Under the pieces are notes generated by a model, which ran no database searches, was not told the origin of the DNA, and saw nothing but the letters and a program-made list of their open reading frames with translations. 64,000 nucleotides of DNA from Streptomyces sp. NBRC 110028. Lineage in GTDB: Bacteria > Actinomycetota > Actinomycetes > Streptomycetales > Streptomycetaceae. The stretch covers positions 124,001 through 188,000 of the forward strand of contig NZ_BBUZ01000033.1 of assembly GCF_001417735.1 (NCBI RefSeq), given 5' to 3'. Position 1 is the stretch's first letter, and each line of letters starts with the position of its first letter. Made by a program: the position numbers and the translations under genes. This document shows, piece after piece, positions 34,356 to 42,594 of this stretch.

Positions 34356-35885
34356 ATGCGCATCATCTACATCGACGTCGACACCCTGCGCGCCGACCAC
34401 ACCCAGCCGTACGGCTACCACCGCCCCACCACTCCCAACCTCCAGCGCCTCGCCGACCGCGGCGTGGTCTTCGACCGCTACTACTGCTCCGACTCCCCCT
34501 GCCTGCCCTCGCGCACCGCGCTGACCAGCGGCCAGTTCGGCATCACCAACGGTGTGATCGGACACTTCGGGGAGGCCGCCCGCTTCCGGCTCGACTCCGG
34601 GCACCGGCCCGACCGGGACCGCCCGCTGCTCGGCCAGCGACTCCAGGACCACGGCTGGTACACCGCGATGGTGTCCATGTTCGCCGAGCGCCACCGGGCC
34701 TACTTCTTCCACGGCAACTTCCGCGAGGCCATCCGCGCCACGGGCGAGATCAACGACGAGCAGGCACACGAGATCAACGCGGTCGCCCTGGACTGGATCC
34801 GCCGCCACGCCGACAGGGACGACTGGTACCTGCACCTGACCTACTGGGAACCGCACACCGACTACCTCATCGGTCCGGAGTGGGTGCGCCGGGCCGCCGA
34901 GTCGGGCCCCGCCCCCGCCTGGCCGGACCAGGCGGCCATCGACGCCCACGCTGAGGTCTACGGACCACGCAGCGCCCTTGACCTGCACTACTTCCGAGGA
35001 CCGCGGGACTCCGCCGTGCCCCACGCCATGCCCGACGCCATCCGCACCCGTGAGGACTTCGAACTCCTCGCCGACGGCTACGACGGCGCGGTCATGTACT
35101 GGGACCACCACTTCGGCGAACTCCTGCGGACACTGGAGGAACTGGGTATCGCCGACGACACCGCGATCATCGTCAGCGCCGACCACGGCGAGTCCCTCGG
35201 CGAGCAGGGCTCCTACGCCGAACACGGCCTGGCCAACGAGCCCACCCACCGTCTCCCGCTGGTGGTGTACTGGCCCGGAGTGACCGACGATCTTCCCGAC
35301 GACGCCCGGCACTGCGACGCCCTGCTCTACAACATCGACTACGCCCCCACTCTGTGCGACCTGCTCGGCATCCCGATACCCCCGGGCTGGCAGGGCCAGT
35401 CCTTCGCCCCGGCGCTGCGCGGCGAGCGGATCGGGTCCCGGGAGTACCTCGTCCTCGGGCACGGCGCCCACACCTACCAACGGGCCGTACGCACTCGCGA
35501 CCACCTCTACATCCGCACCTACCACCCCGGGTGCTTCCGCGCCGAGTGGGAGTCGCTGTTCGACGTGACCACCGATCCGCACCTCACTCGCGACCTGCTC
35601 GCGGACGAACCCGCGCTCGCCGACCGGATGCGCTCGCACCTGGCCGAGTGGTGGACGCGGTACGCGGGCGGCCCCGGCGCCCTGCCCGACCCGATGCAGA
35701 CCACCCTGCAGACCGGCCCCACGTACTACAACGATCCCGGGCAGTACGCTCAGCATCTGCGGGACACCGGCCGTGCGGCCCTGGCCGAGGACCTTCAGGC
35801 ACGTCTCGCGCCGACGGGCGGCGCGACCCGGGTCTCGTGGCACGCCCCGCACATCCCCGACGTACGCCTCGCGGAAAGGAAGTAA
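34356..35885 (+). CDS. Sulfatase (type I, C-L-P-S-R)
   Basis: A 509-residue sulfatase clearly distinct from the one before it. Metal site IIYIDVDTLRADHTQPYGYH; modification motif CLPSR at residues 49-53 (SDSPCLPSRTALTSGQFG); second site SADHGESLGEQGSYAEHG. GGAGGA lies 5 bases before the ATG at 34356. It has no signal peptide. FGE follows 7 bases after the stop, so the enzyme and its activator are made together. Substrate unknown; the N-terminal region resembles sulfatases acting on sulfated carbohydrates. Confidence 0.94.
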   Translation: MRIIYIDVDTLRADHTQPYGYHRPTTPNLQRLADRGVVFDRYYCSDSPCLPSRTALTSGQFGITNGVIGHFGEAARFRLDSGHRPDRDRPLLGQRLQDHGWYTAMVSMFAERHRAYFFHGNFREAIRATGEINDEQAHEINAVALDWIRRHADRDDWYLHLTYWEPHTDYLIGPEWVRRAAESGPAPAWPDQAAIDAHAEVYGPRSALDLHYFRGPRDSAVPHAMPDAIRTREDFELLADGYDGAVMYWDHHFGELLRTLEELGIADDTAIIVSADHGESLGEQGSYAEHGLANEPTHRLPLVVYWPGVTDDLPDDARHCDALLYNIDYAPTLCDLLGIPIPPGWQGQSFAPALRGERIGSREYLVLGHGAHTYQRAVRTRDHLYIRTYHPGCFRAEWESLFDVTTDPHLTRDLLADEPALADRMRSHLAEWWTRYAGGPGALPDPMQTTLQTGPTYYNDPGQYAQHLRDTGRAALAEDLQARLAPTGGATRVSWHAPHIPDVRLAERK

Positions 35886-35892
35886 CGCCCGC

Positions 35893-36822
35893 ATGTCCCC
35901 GCGCTGCTGCCCACCCGGCCGACCCGCCGGACCTCCGCCTTCTCCCGCGAACCTCCCGTCGGCCCCCGCTCGGGGCAGCGGCTCCCGCGATAACGCGGTC
36001 TGCCTGCCCGGCGGGACCTTTCTCATGGGCAGCGAGGACGCCGACGCCAACCCCGGTGACGGGGAGGGCCCGGTTCGCGCAGTGACCGTGGGACCGTTCG
36101 CGATCGACAGGCATTGCGTGACGAACGATCGGTTCGCGGCATTCGTGGAGGCGACCGGGTACCAGACCGACGCCGAGCGGTTCGGCTGGTCGTACGTCTT
36201 CGCCAAGTTCCTGCCGGGCGAGCTGCGCCGGGTTTCGCCCCGGCCTGACATCACACCGTGGTGGTGCGGGGTGCGGGGGGCGTACTGGGCGGCGCCCGAG
36301 GGGTCGGGCAGCGGTCTGTCCGGGCGTGGGGACCATCCGGTGGTGCACGTGTCCTGGGCGGACGCGGTCGCCTTCTGCACGTGGGAGGGGGCGCGGCTGC
36401 CGACCGAGGCGGAGTGGGAGTATGCCGCGCGGGGCGGCCTGGAGCAGGCCCGCTACCCCTGGGGCGACGAGCTGACCCCGGGCGGCGAGCACCGCTGCAA
36501 CATCTGGCAGGGCCGCTTCCCCTCCCACAACACCGCCGAGGACGGCTACGTCGGCACCGCCCCGGTCACTGCCTACGAGCCCAACGGCTACGGACTCCAC
36601 AACGTCGCCGGGAACGTGTGGGAGTGGTGTGCGGACCGGTGGGCCACCGACCACCCGGAATCCGGCGCGAAAGGCACCAACCGCGTCATGCGCGGAGGCT
36701 CGTACCTGTGCCACGACTCCTACTGCAACCGTTACCGCGTGGCCGCCCGCACCGGCAACACCCCGGACAGCTCCGGCGGCAACACCGGCTTCCGCGTCGC
36801 CTGGGATCACCGCGACGAATGA
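35893..36822 (+). CDS. Formylglycine-generating enzyme (SUMF1/FGE family)
   Basis: This enzyme converts the motif Cys of type I sulfatases into formylglycine, using copper and oxygen. The protein is 309 residues from the ATG at 35893. The FGE-sulfatase domain is LPGGTFLMGSEDADANPGDGEGP, HPVVHVSWADAVAFCTWEGARLPTEAEWEYAARGG, GNVWEWCADRW and MRGGSYLCHDSYCNRYRVAARTGN. The catalytic pair is C273 and C278, matching the Cys272/Cys277 pair known from the Streptomyces coelicolor enzyme. It is last in the sulfatase operon and would activate the three intact sulfatases here. Confidence 0.95.
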   Translation: MSPRCCPPGRPAGPPPSPANLPSAPARGSGSRDNAVCLPGGTFLMGSEDADANPGDGEGPVRAVTVGPFAIDRHCVTNDRFAAFVEATGYQTDAERFGWSYVFAKFLPGELRRVSPRPDITPWWCGVRGAYWAAPEGSGSGLSGRGDHPVVHVSWADAVAFCTWEGARLPTEAEWEYAARGGLEQARYPWGDELTPGGEHRCNIWQGRFPSHNTAEDGYVGTAPVTAYEPNGYGLHNVAGNVWEWCADRWATDHPESGAKGTNRVMRGGSYLCHDSYCNRYRVAARTGNTPDSSGGNTGFRVAWDHRDE

Positions 36823-36845
36823 CGTAGAGGGTCCGCGCGGTTGAG

Positions 36846-38029
36846 CCTGTGCCGCTCGAAAAGTCATCGCCGCAGTTCAGCGGGGTGCGGTCAGTTCGCT
36901 GGGATCATGCCTTGCATGATCGTGTCCTTGTTGTACAAGGTGACCCGGAAGCTGCTGACCGTTCCATCGGTACTCCTCCGCCGTGGGACAGCGAAGGACG
37001 CGGAACTGTTGGTGCTACGGCACGAGAACGCAGTCCTGCGCCGCCAATTGACCGGACCGGTCCGCTATGAGCCCGCCGACCGGTTCTGGTTCGCCGCCCT
37101 GTCCGGGCTGATACCCCGGCGTCACTGGCATGAGGTCTTCCCAGTCACTCCCGGCACCCTGCTGGCCTGGCATCGTCGGTTCATCGCCGCGAAGTGGGAC
37201 TACACCGCGCGCCGACGCACCGGACGCCCGCCCACCCCCGCAGCGGTCAAGAAGCTCGTCCTGCGGCTGGCGAGGGAGCATCCGAGGTGGGGGCACCGGC
37301 GGATCCAAGGAGAGTTGGCCCGACTCGGGCATCGGATCGCCGCCTCGACGGTCTGGGAGATCCTCAACGCGGCCGGCATCGACCCCGCGCCACGTCGCTC
37401 AGGCCCGACCTGGCACGAGTCCCTGACCGCGCAAGCCGAGGGCATCATCGCGGCAGACTTCTTCCACATCGACACCGCCCTCGGCAGGCGGCTGTACGCG
37501 CCGGCGTTCCTCGGGCACGGCACCCGGCGACTGCACATCACCGGGGTCACCGCCCACCCGACCCGGGACTGGGCGGCGCAGCAGGCACGGAATCTCACCG
37601 CCGACCTGGGCATACGCATCGAGTCCCTGCACTTCTTGCTGCGCGACCGCGATGGCAAGTACGGCGAGGCCTTCGACGCCGTCCTTCGGGCCGAGGAGAT
37701 GGAGATCCTCAAAAGTGCGCCACGGGCCCCCCGTATGAACGCGCACCGCGAACGCATCATCGGCAGCATCCGACGCGAAGCCCTCGACCACGTCCTCATC
37801 ATGAACGAGGCCCACGCCCACCACATCCTCGCGGCCTACGAGCGGCACTACAACGAGCACCGCCCTCACCAAGCGCGCAACCAGTTACCACCCGACGCCC
37901 CCGAACACCCCGCCGCGGCGCATGACCTCAACACTCACAAAATCCTGCGTACCCGGATCCTCGGCGGTCTCATCAACGAGTACAGATATGCAGCATGACG
38001 TGCAGCGATGACTTTTCGAGCGGCACAGG
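36846..38029 (+). mobile_element. Insertion sequence IS-B (intact-looking, 1184 bp)
   Basis: Bounded by perfect 25-bp terminal inverted repeats, 36846-36870 (starting CCTGTGCCGCTCG) and 38005-38029, around one full-length transposase. There is no clean target duplication (flanks TTGAG and TTGGC share only TTG). It lies between the FGE gene and an IS5-type remnant. Degraded relatives occur at 8809-9480, 11448-12000 and 19428-19552. Confidence 0.85.
36907..37998 (+). CDS. IS-B transposase, integrase core (DDE)
   Basis: About 363 residues from the ATG at 36907, or 360 from 36916 (MIVSLLYKVTRKLL). The N-terminal region has LVLRHENAVLRRQL and RTGRPPTPAAVKKLVLRLAREHPRWGHRRIQGEL. The catalytic core is AADFFHIDTAL (Asp), LLRDRDGKYGEAFDAVL (Asp) and RMNAHRERIIGSI (Glu), with the tail YNEHRPHQARNQL and LGGLINEYRYAA. 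All catalytic residues are present, so it may be active. It is IS3/IS481-like in layout; the family name is left open. Confidence 0.85.
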   Translation: MPCMIVSLLYKVTRKLLTVPSVLLRRGTAKDAELLVLRHENAVLRRQLTGPVRYEPADRFWFAALSGLIPRRHWHEVFPVTPGTLLAWHRRFIAAKWDYTARRRTGRPPTPAAVKKLVLRLAREHPRWGHRRIQGELARLGHRIAASTVWEILNAAGIDPAPRRSGPTWHESLTAQAEGIIAADFFHIDTALGRRLYAPAFLGHGTRRLHITGVTAHPTRDWAAQQARNLTADLGIRIESLHFLLRDRDGKYGEAFDAVLRAEEMEILKSAPRAPRMNAHRERIIGSIRREALDHVLIMNEAHAHHILAAYERHYNEHRPHQARNQLPPDAPEHPAAAHDLNTHKILRTRILGGLINEYRYAA

Positions 38030-38155
38030 TTGGCGCCGGATGTGTTGGGGGATCTGATCCAGCGGGTGGTACCCGAGGCGCTTCGCGACCAGAGGGCGGT
38101 GGTCGGCGTCGACATGGTGATCGGAAGGTGCTGGCTTTGCAATCACACACTGGCC
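38030..38155 (+). pseudogene. IS5-family-like transposase, N-terminal remnant
   Basis: Directly after the IS-B right end the plus strand reads LAPDVLGDLIQRVVPEA. After a one-base shift it continues SRPEGGGRRRHGDRKVLAL, which follows the pattern of IS5-type N-termini (VPDELW..., then RPQGGGRRR..DREVLAAI). It ends before the FAD oxidase stop. IS-B probably inserted at the start of this older element. Confidence 0.45.
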
Positions 38156-38199
38156 GCATGCGACGGCCCTGAAGCAGGAGCCCGTACTTCGCCAAGGGA

Positions 38200-39645
38200 T
38201 CATGCGGGGCCGAAGACTTTGCCGGGGTTGAGTATCCCGGCCGGGTCAAGAGCATGCTTAACCGCGCGATGCATCTGCAGGACGGCTGGGCCGAGTTCCC
38301 GGGTGAGACCTGGCCGCTTGAGCAGTCCCACACCGTGCTCACCCGTCACCGTGCCACCCAATTCAAGGGCGTCCAGGATGATGTCGTCGAACGCCGCACG
38401 GGCCCGGACCTGAGCCGCCGCGTCACCATGTTCCGTCACAAGCAGCGGGTGCAAGTTGCCGTCGCCGACGTGCGCGATGTTGGCGATGGTGATCCGGTGC
38501 CTCTTAGCGGTCCGGTCGATGCGGGCCAGCATCTCCGCCACCGCCCCGATGGGCACACAGACGTCCTCCGTGAGGACCGGCCCCAGCCGCTCGAGCGCGG
38601 GGAAGGCCAGCCGGCGGGCCGCGAAGAGCATCTCGGCCTCTTCCTCTGTCTCCGACCGGTCCGCCCAAGTCGAGCCGGCGGCGCGGAAGCAGTCGACCAT
38701 CTTGCGGGCGTCTTCCTCGGCGGCGCGGCCGTCATCGTCGAAACGGGCCAGGAGCACAACGTCCGCCTCGGCGGAGAGTCCCATGTTCTTCCAGGCGTCG
38801 ACCGCGCGCAGACAGTGCCGGTCGACGAGTTCCAGCGCGGCCGGCCGCAGCCCTGCGGCAGCCGTCGCCCGCACCGCGTCACCGGCCTGCCCGACGTTGT
38901 CGAAGTAGCCGACGGCGGTCGCGCCGACCGGAGGCAGGCGTCGTAGCCGGACCGTGATCTCGGTGATGACACCAAGAGTGCCCTCGGCACCCACCATGAG
39001 GCTCACAAGGTCGTAGCCGGCGACCCCCTTTGACGTACGGCGCCCGAGCCGGACCACCTCGCCTGTGCCGGTCACGACCTCCAAAGCGAGGACATAGTCG
39101 CGGGTGACACCGTACTTGACGCAGCAGACTCCGCCGGCGTTCGTCGCGACGTTTCCTCCGATGGTCGACCAGGGCGAACTGGCAGGGTCGGGCGGGTACC
39201 ACAGGCCGAGCGGCGCTACGTGGGCGCGGAGGTCATCGTTGACCACACCGGGCTGTACGACGGCGAGGCGCTCCAGCTCGTCGACCTCCAGCACCCGATC
39301 CATGCCGTCCAGCGCGAGGATCACGCTTCCTTCGACGGCATTGGCGCCGCCCGACAATCCAGTGCCGGCGCCGCGGGCAACCAACGGAACTCCTTGCTCC
39401 AGGCACGCACGCACCACAGTCTGGACCTCATCGGTGCTCTTGGCGCGCACGACCGCCACCGCTCGGCCCACAGGCGCCCACACCGCCTGGTCGTGCGAGA
39501 GGCCGGCGACGATGTCCGGATCAGTCACCACCCGGCCGGCGGGCAGCCGTCGCCTGAGTGCTTCAGCGATACCCACGGCAGGGGGCGTCGTGCTGACGAT
39601 GTCACGTTCGGCCACCCGCACACCTCCAGAGAAGTCGACTTTCAT
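38200..39645 (-). CDS. FAD-linked oxidase/dehydrogenase, GlcD type (2-hydroxyacid oxidation)
   Basis: A 481-residue PCMH-type FAD flavoprotein. The FAD-binding part has VVRACLEQGVPLVARGAGTGLSGGA, YPPDPASSPWSTIGGNVATNAGG and LVSLMVGAEGTLGVITEITVRL. The C-terminal oxidase domain has AHVGDGNLHPLLV and GTVTGEHGVGLLKR, with the closing DPAGILNPGKVF. Relatives oxidise glycolate, D-lactate or other D-2-hydroxyacids. It is upstream of the esterase and amidohydrolase on the same strand order (those two precede it in transcription), so it may act on the hydrolysed product. Confidence 0.92.
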   Translation of the reverse strand: MKVDFSGGVRVAERDIVSTTPPAVGIAEALRRRLPAGRVVTDPDIVAGLSHDQAVWAPVGRAVAVVRAKSTDEVQTVVRACLEQGVPLVARGAGTGLSGGANAVEGSVILALDGMDRVLEVDELERLAVVQPGVVNDDLRAHVAPLGLWYPPDPASSPWSTIGGNVATNAGGVCCVKYGVTRDYVLALEVVTGTGEVVRLGRRTSKGVAGYDLVSLMVGAEGTLGVITEITVRLRRLPPVGATAVGYFDNVGQAGDAVRATAAAGLRPAALELVDRHCLRAVDAWKNMGLSAEADVVLLARFDDDGRAAEEDARKMVDCFRAAGSTWADRSETEEEAEMLFAARRLAFPALERLGPVLTEDVCVPIGAVAEMLARIDRTAKRHRITIANIAHVGDGNLHPLLVTEHGDAAAQVRARAAFDDIILDALELGGTVTGEHGVGLLKRPGLTRELGPAVLQMHRAVKHALDPAGILNPGKVFGPA

Positions 39646-39675
39646 GGGACGAAAGGAGAGCTGCGGCGTCCGGGC

Positions 39676-40530
39676 TTACTGGGCGCGGCAGGTCCTGAGG
39701 TAGCTGAGGAACGATGCCTGCAGCCCGGTCACGTGTGTGTCGTGCATGAGTGCGCTGGTGACGGATCCGCCGCGTGAGGTGAGGCGGTGAAGGAACGTGG
39801 CCGTGTTCTTCGTGAGATTCTGGTAGACCGCCAGGTCTCCGAGGATCTCCCGGTCGTTGAAGGTCACGTGCAGTTTGGTGTCGGGCAGGGTGTCCCCCAT
39901 GGCTTCAAGTCGAGTGAAGACCTGGCTGTCTTCATTGATAATGCCGGGGCTGCCCGCGCCGATGCTCTCGAAGAAGGTGCTCTTGGTGAGCCAGGCGTAG
40001 AGGCTGAAGAGTCCGCCGTAGGAGTAGCCGAAGAGGCCGTGGCCGCTCGGGGCCGTGCCGTAGTCGCGTTCGATCCGCGGGTGCAGGTCGTCGGTGAGGA
40101 AGTCCAGGAACATGTCCCCGCGGCTGCCGCTCAATTCAGCGAGGTAGGCGTCGGCTTGCTCGCGCGTCATCGTGCCCGCTTCGACCCCCATCTCCACCGC
40201 GTCGGTGAACTCCTTCGCGATGGGCTCGCCGGGGGGCACGAGGTCGCGGTTGCGCAGCCGCTCCCAGTGCTCGGCTTCCTCGCCCGCGTAGCCCACGCTG
40301 ACTTGGATGTAGGGCTGAATCGCCTGCATGGGGTCCAGCTGCGTGACGATGAGCGGGGCGGTCATGCCCACGGCCCAGTTGCCGTCGAGCACGTACACGA
40401 CAGGCGCTGGCGCGGCGGCAGGGTCGTAGCGCGGTGGCGTGGTGACCCAGACGCCGTAGTCGTGCCCGCCGCTGGAGCGCATCTCGAAGTAGTCGGTGTG
40501 GGCAAGGCAGCCCTGCCACATGGTGCTCAT
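39676..40530 (-). CDS. Alpha/beta hydrolase, putative esterase (Fes/EstD-like)
   Basis: A 284-residue serine esterase starting at the ATG 40530, which overlaps the amidohydrolase stop (ATGA). PAPVVYVLDGNWAVG is the oxyanion region, GLFGYSYGGLFSLYAWL contains the nucleophile Ser (GYSYGG), and the late MHDTHVTG supplies a candidate His. No signal peptide, so likely cytoplasmic. This type hydrolyses small esters or siderophore esters; the neighbours (amidohydrolase, FAD oxidase) suggest one degradative pathway. Confidence 0.88.
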   Translation of the reverse strand: MSTMWQGCLAHTDYFEMRSSGGHDYGVWVTTPPRYDPAAAPAPVVYVLDGNWAVGMTAPLIVTQLDPMQAIQPYIQVSVGYAGEEAEHWERLRNRDLVPPGEPIAKEFTDAVEMGVEAGTMTREQADAYLAELSGSRGDMFLDFLTDDLHPRIERDYGTAPSGHGLFGYSYGGLFSLYAWLTKSTFFESIGAGSPGIINEDSQVFTRLEAMGDTLPDTKLHVTFNDREILGDLAVYQNLTKNTATFLHRLTSRGGSVTSALMHDTHVTGLQASFLSYLRTCRAQ

Positions 40531-41753
40531 CTGAGGTCCTTTACGATACGGCCGGCCTGGATCACGAGGACGGCGTTGGTGGGGTCGGAGAACAGTTCCG
40601 GGTCTTGGAGCGGGTTGCCGTTCCACAGGACGAGGTCTGCCTGCGCGCCGGGAGTGATGACACCCACCTGGCCGGACAGGCCGAGGATCTCGGCGTTGGT
40701 CCGGGTCGCCGCCACGAGCGCTTCCATCGGCGTCTCGAGGGCCGCGCGCAGGCTGAGTTCTCTGCCGCGACGCTCCTGGGCCGGACCGATGAGATCGGAA
40801 CCCAGCCCGATCCGTACTCCTGCGTGCTTGGCGGCAGCGAGCGCCTTCGTCATCTGCTCGCGTACGCCCATGACCCGGTCGCGGGTCGACTCGGCGAGAC
40901 CGGCTCCGGCGGTGTCGTGCAGCAGTTGCTCGACGACGGCGAACGTGGGCACGAGGGCAACCTCGCGAGCGGCCATCAGGGCCGCTGTGGATTCGTCGAG
41001 GCTGGTGCCGTGCTCGACACAGCGCACCCCGGCCTCGACCGCATTGCGTATGCCCTCGTTGTTGTGGGCGTGAACGGTCACATAGGTGTTCCGCGCCGCG
41101 GCTTCCTGAACCGCGACAGCGATCTCTTCGACGGTGAACTGGGTGTCGGACAGTCGGTCATGCGCGCCCACCACGCCGCCGGTGACGCAGAGCTTCAGGA
41201 AGGAGGCTCCGCGACGGAAGGCTTCGCGGACGTTGTGCCGCAGCTCGTCCGCGTTACCCGCCATCATCGACAGGGCGCACAGGCCCGGGATGTGGTGGCT
41301 GCTCCACAGTTCGGTGGGTTCCCATTCGGCTCCGTAGTAGCCGTGCCCGCCGATCTGGCACTGAACAGGTCCGCACGACAGGACGCGCGGCCCTCTGACC
41401 TTGCCCTTCGCGATCGCGGTGACGACACCGCCGTCGATCCCGCCGGTGTCGCGAACCGTGGTGAAGCCGGCGTCGAGCGCCGCGCCGGCCGTGGCGAAGA
41501 TGTCCGCCGCGATCTCGGCGGCGCTGATCCGAAACGAGAAGTGCGGCTGGATCGGGCTCGACACGCCCAGGTGGACGTGAGCGTCGATCAGGCCGGGCGT
41601 CATCGTCAATCCCTCGGCATCGAGACGCTCGCCGTACGCGCCGGAACCGCCGAGTCGGGTGATACGGCCGTGCTCGATCGTGAGATCGAGGCTGCTGGGA
41701 TCGCGCCCCGATCCGTCGATGACCACCGCGCCGACCACATGAACAGGTCCCAT
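40527..41753 (-). CDS. Metal-dependent amidohydrolase
   Basis: A 408-residue amidohydrolase-superfamily enzyme of the imidazolonepropionase/prolidase-like branch. Metal ligands and catalytic residues are visible in PGLIDAHVHLGV, SFLKLCVTGGVVG (Lys), VTVHAHN (His), CVEHGTSLDE (His) and IGLGSDLIG (Asp). The tail PGAQADLVLWNGNPLQDP is family typical. It hydrolyses an amide, lactam or related bond; the substrate is not identifiable. It is divergent from a TetR gene 45 bases away and overlaps the esterase. Confidence 0.9.
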   Translation of the reverse strand: MGPVHVVGAVVIDGSGRDPSSLDLTIEHGRITRLGGSGAYGERLDAEGLTMTPGLIDAHVHLGVSSPIQPHFSFRISAAEIAADIFATAGAALDAGFTTVRDTGGIDGGVVTAIAKGKVRGPRVLSCGPVQCQIGGHGYYGAEWEPTELWSSHHIPGLCALSMMAGNADELRHNVREAFRRGASFLKLCVTGGVVGAHDRLSDTQFTVEEIAVAVQEAAARNTYVTVHAHNNEGIRNAVEAGVRCVEHGTSLDESTAALMAAREVALVPTFAVVEQLLHDTAGAGLAESTRDRVMGVREQMTKALAAAKHAGVRIGLGSDLIGPAQERRGRELSLRAALETPMEALVAATRTNAEILGLSGQVGVITPGAQADLVLWNGNPLQDPELFSDPTNAVLVIQAGRIVKDLR

Positions 41754-41798
41754 CGTCGACCCTCCGCCGTTGCATCCGTCTTTTCCAATGGATAAACT

Positions 41799-42422
41799 GT
41801 GGGAGTGATCCTGTCAACCTCGCAACGCAGCGGCAGCGCGCGCGAGCGACTCCTGGTACGGCTTCTCGACGCCTTCGGTGAGACCCTTCCCCCGCCGGAG
41901 ATGTCGCTCCGTGAGATCGCCGCCCGGATCGAGACCAGCCACGCCCTGCTGCGGTACCACTTCGGGTCACTGTCGGGCGTCCTGGCCGCCATGCTCACGG
42001 CGCAGCGATCCCGTGACAACGAGGCACTTCTGGAGGCCGCCCAGCAGGGCACCTTCGACGATTTCGTGATGGCGATCTGGCGTACTTACACCCGGCCGGA
42101 GCAGCTGTCGCGTATCCGCGGCTTCTTCTACGTCGCCGGACTGGCCGCGTACCGCCCCGAGGACTTCCGTGAGTTCGTGGAGTCGATCGACGACCTGACC
42201 GTGATGCTGTCCTCACTCGCGGAGCGCGAAGGGCTCAACGCGAAGGAAGCGCGGGATGTGGCCACCGTCACCGTTGCCGCGATGCGCGGCCTCCTCCTAC
42301 AGGAACTCCTCACTGCCGGAACCCGCTCGGAGGACGCGGTCACCTTGATCTTGCGCATGCGCGAGGGCCGACCCGGCTCCACGATCACGTCCGGAACGTT
42401 GAGCGGCCTTCGGCCCCCATAG
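41799..42422 (+). CDS. TetR family transcriptional regulator
   Basis: 207 residues from GTG 41799 (or 205 from GTG 41805). The HTH is RERLLVRLLDAFGE, MSLREIAARIETSHALLRYHFGSLSGVLAAML. The C-terminal ligand domain follows (YTRPEQLSRIRGFFYVAGLAAY). The divergent gap to the amidohydrolase is only 45 bases and contains an imperfect inverted repeat, TTTTCCA / TGGATAAA (41781-41796), that may be its operator. Confidence 0.85.
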   Translation: MGVILSTSQRSGSARERLLVRLLDAFGETLPPPEMSLREIAARIETSHALLRYHFGSLSGVLAAMLTAQRSRDNEALLEAAQQGTFDDFVMAIWRTYTRPEQLSRIRGFFYVAGLAAYRPEDFREFVESIDDLTVMLSSLAEREGLNAKEARDVATVTVAAMRGLLLQELLTAGTRSEDAVTLILRMREGRPGSTITSGTLSGLRPP

Positions 42423-42594
42423 CTGAGCATCGGCGCACATGCGCGACAACGGTGCGGTACGGCGACGGAAAGTGACAACAACAGTCGCCGGACATGGCCT
42501 CTTACTCGCGTACGGTGCGGACAACGGCGGCGCGGCGACCCGCCGCGCCGCCGCAGGAACCGTCTGGTCCGGCGATATGAAGGTGAGTTGAAAC

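Noticed and set aside
34242..36380. Long minus-strand frame opposite sulfatase and FGE genes
   Set aside because: No domain is recognisable; the plus strand has clear catalytic motifs across the same bases.
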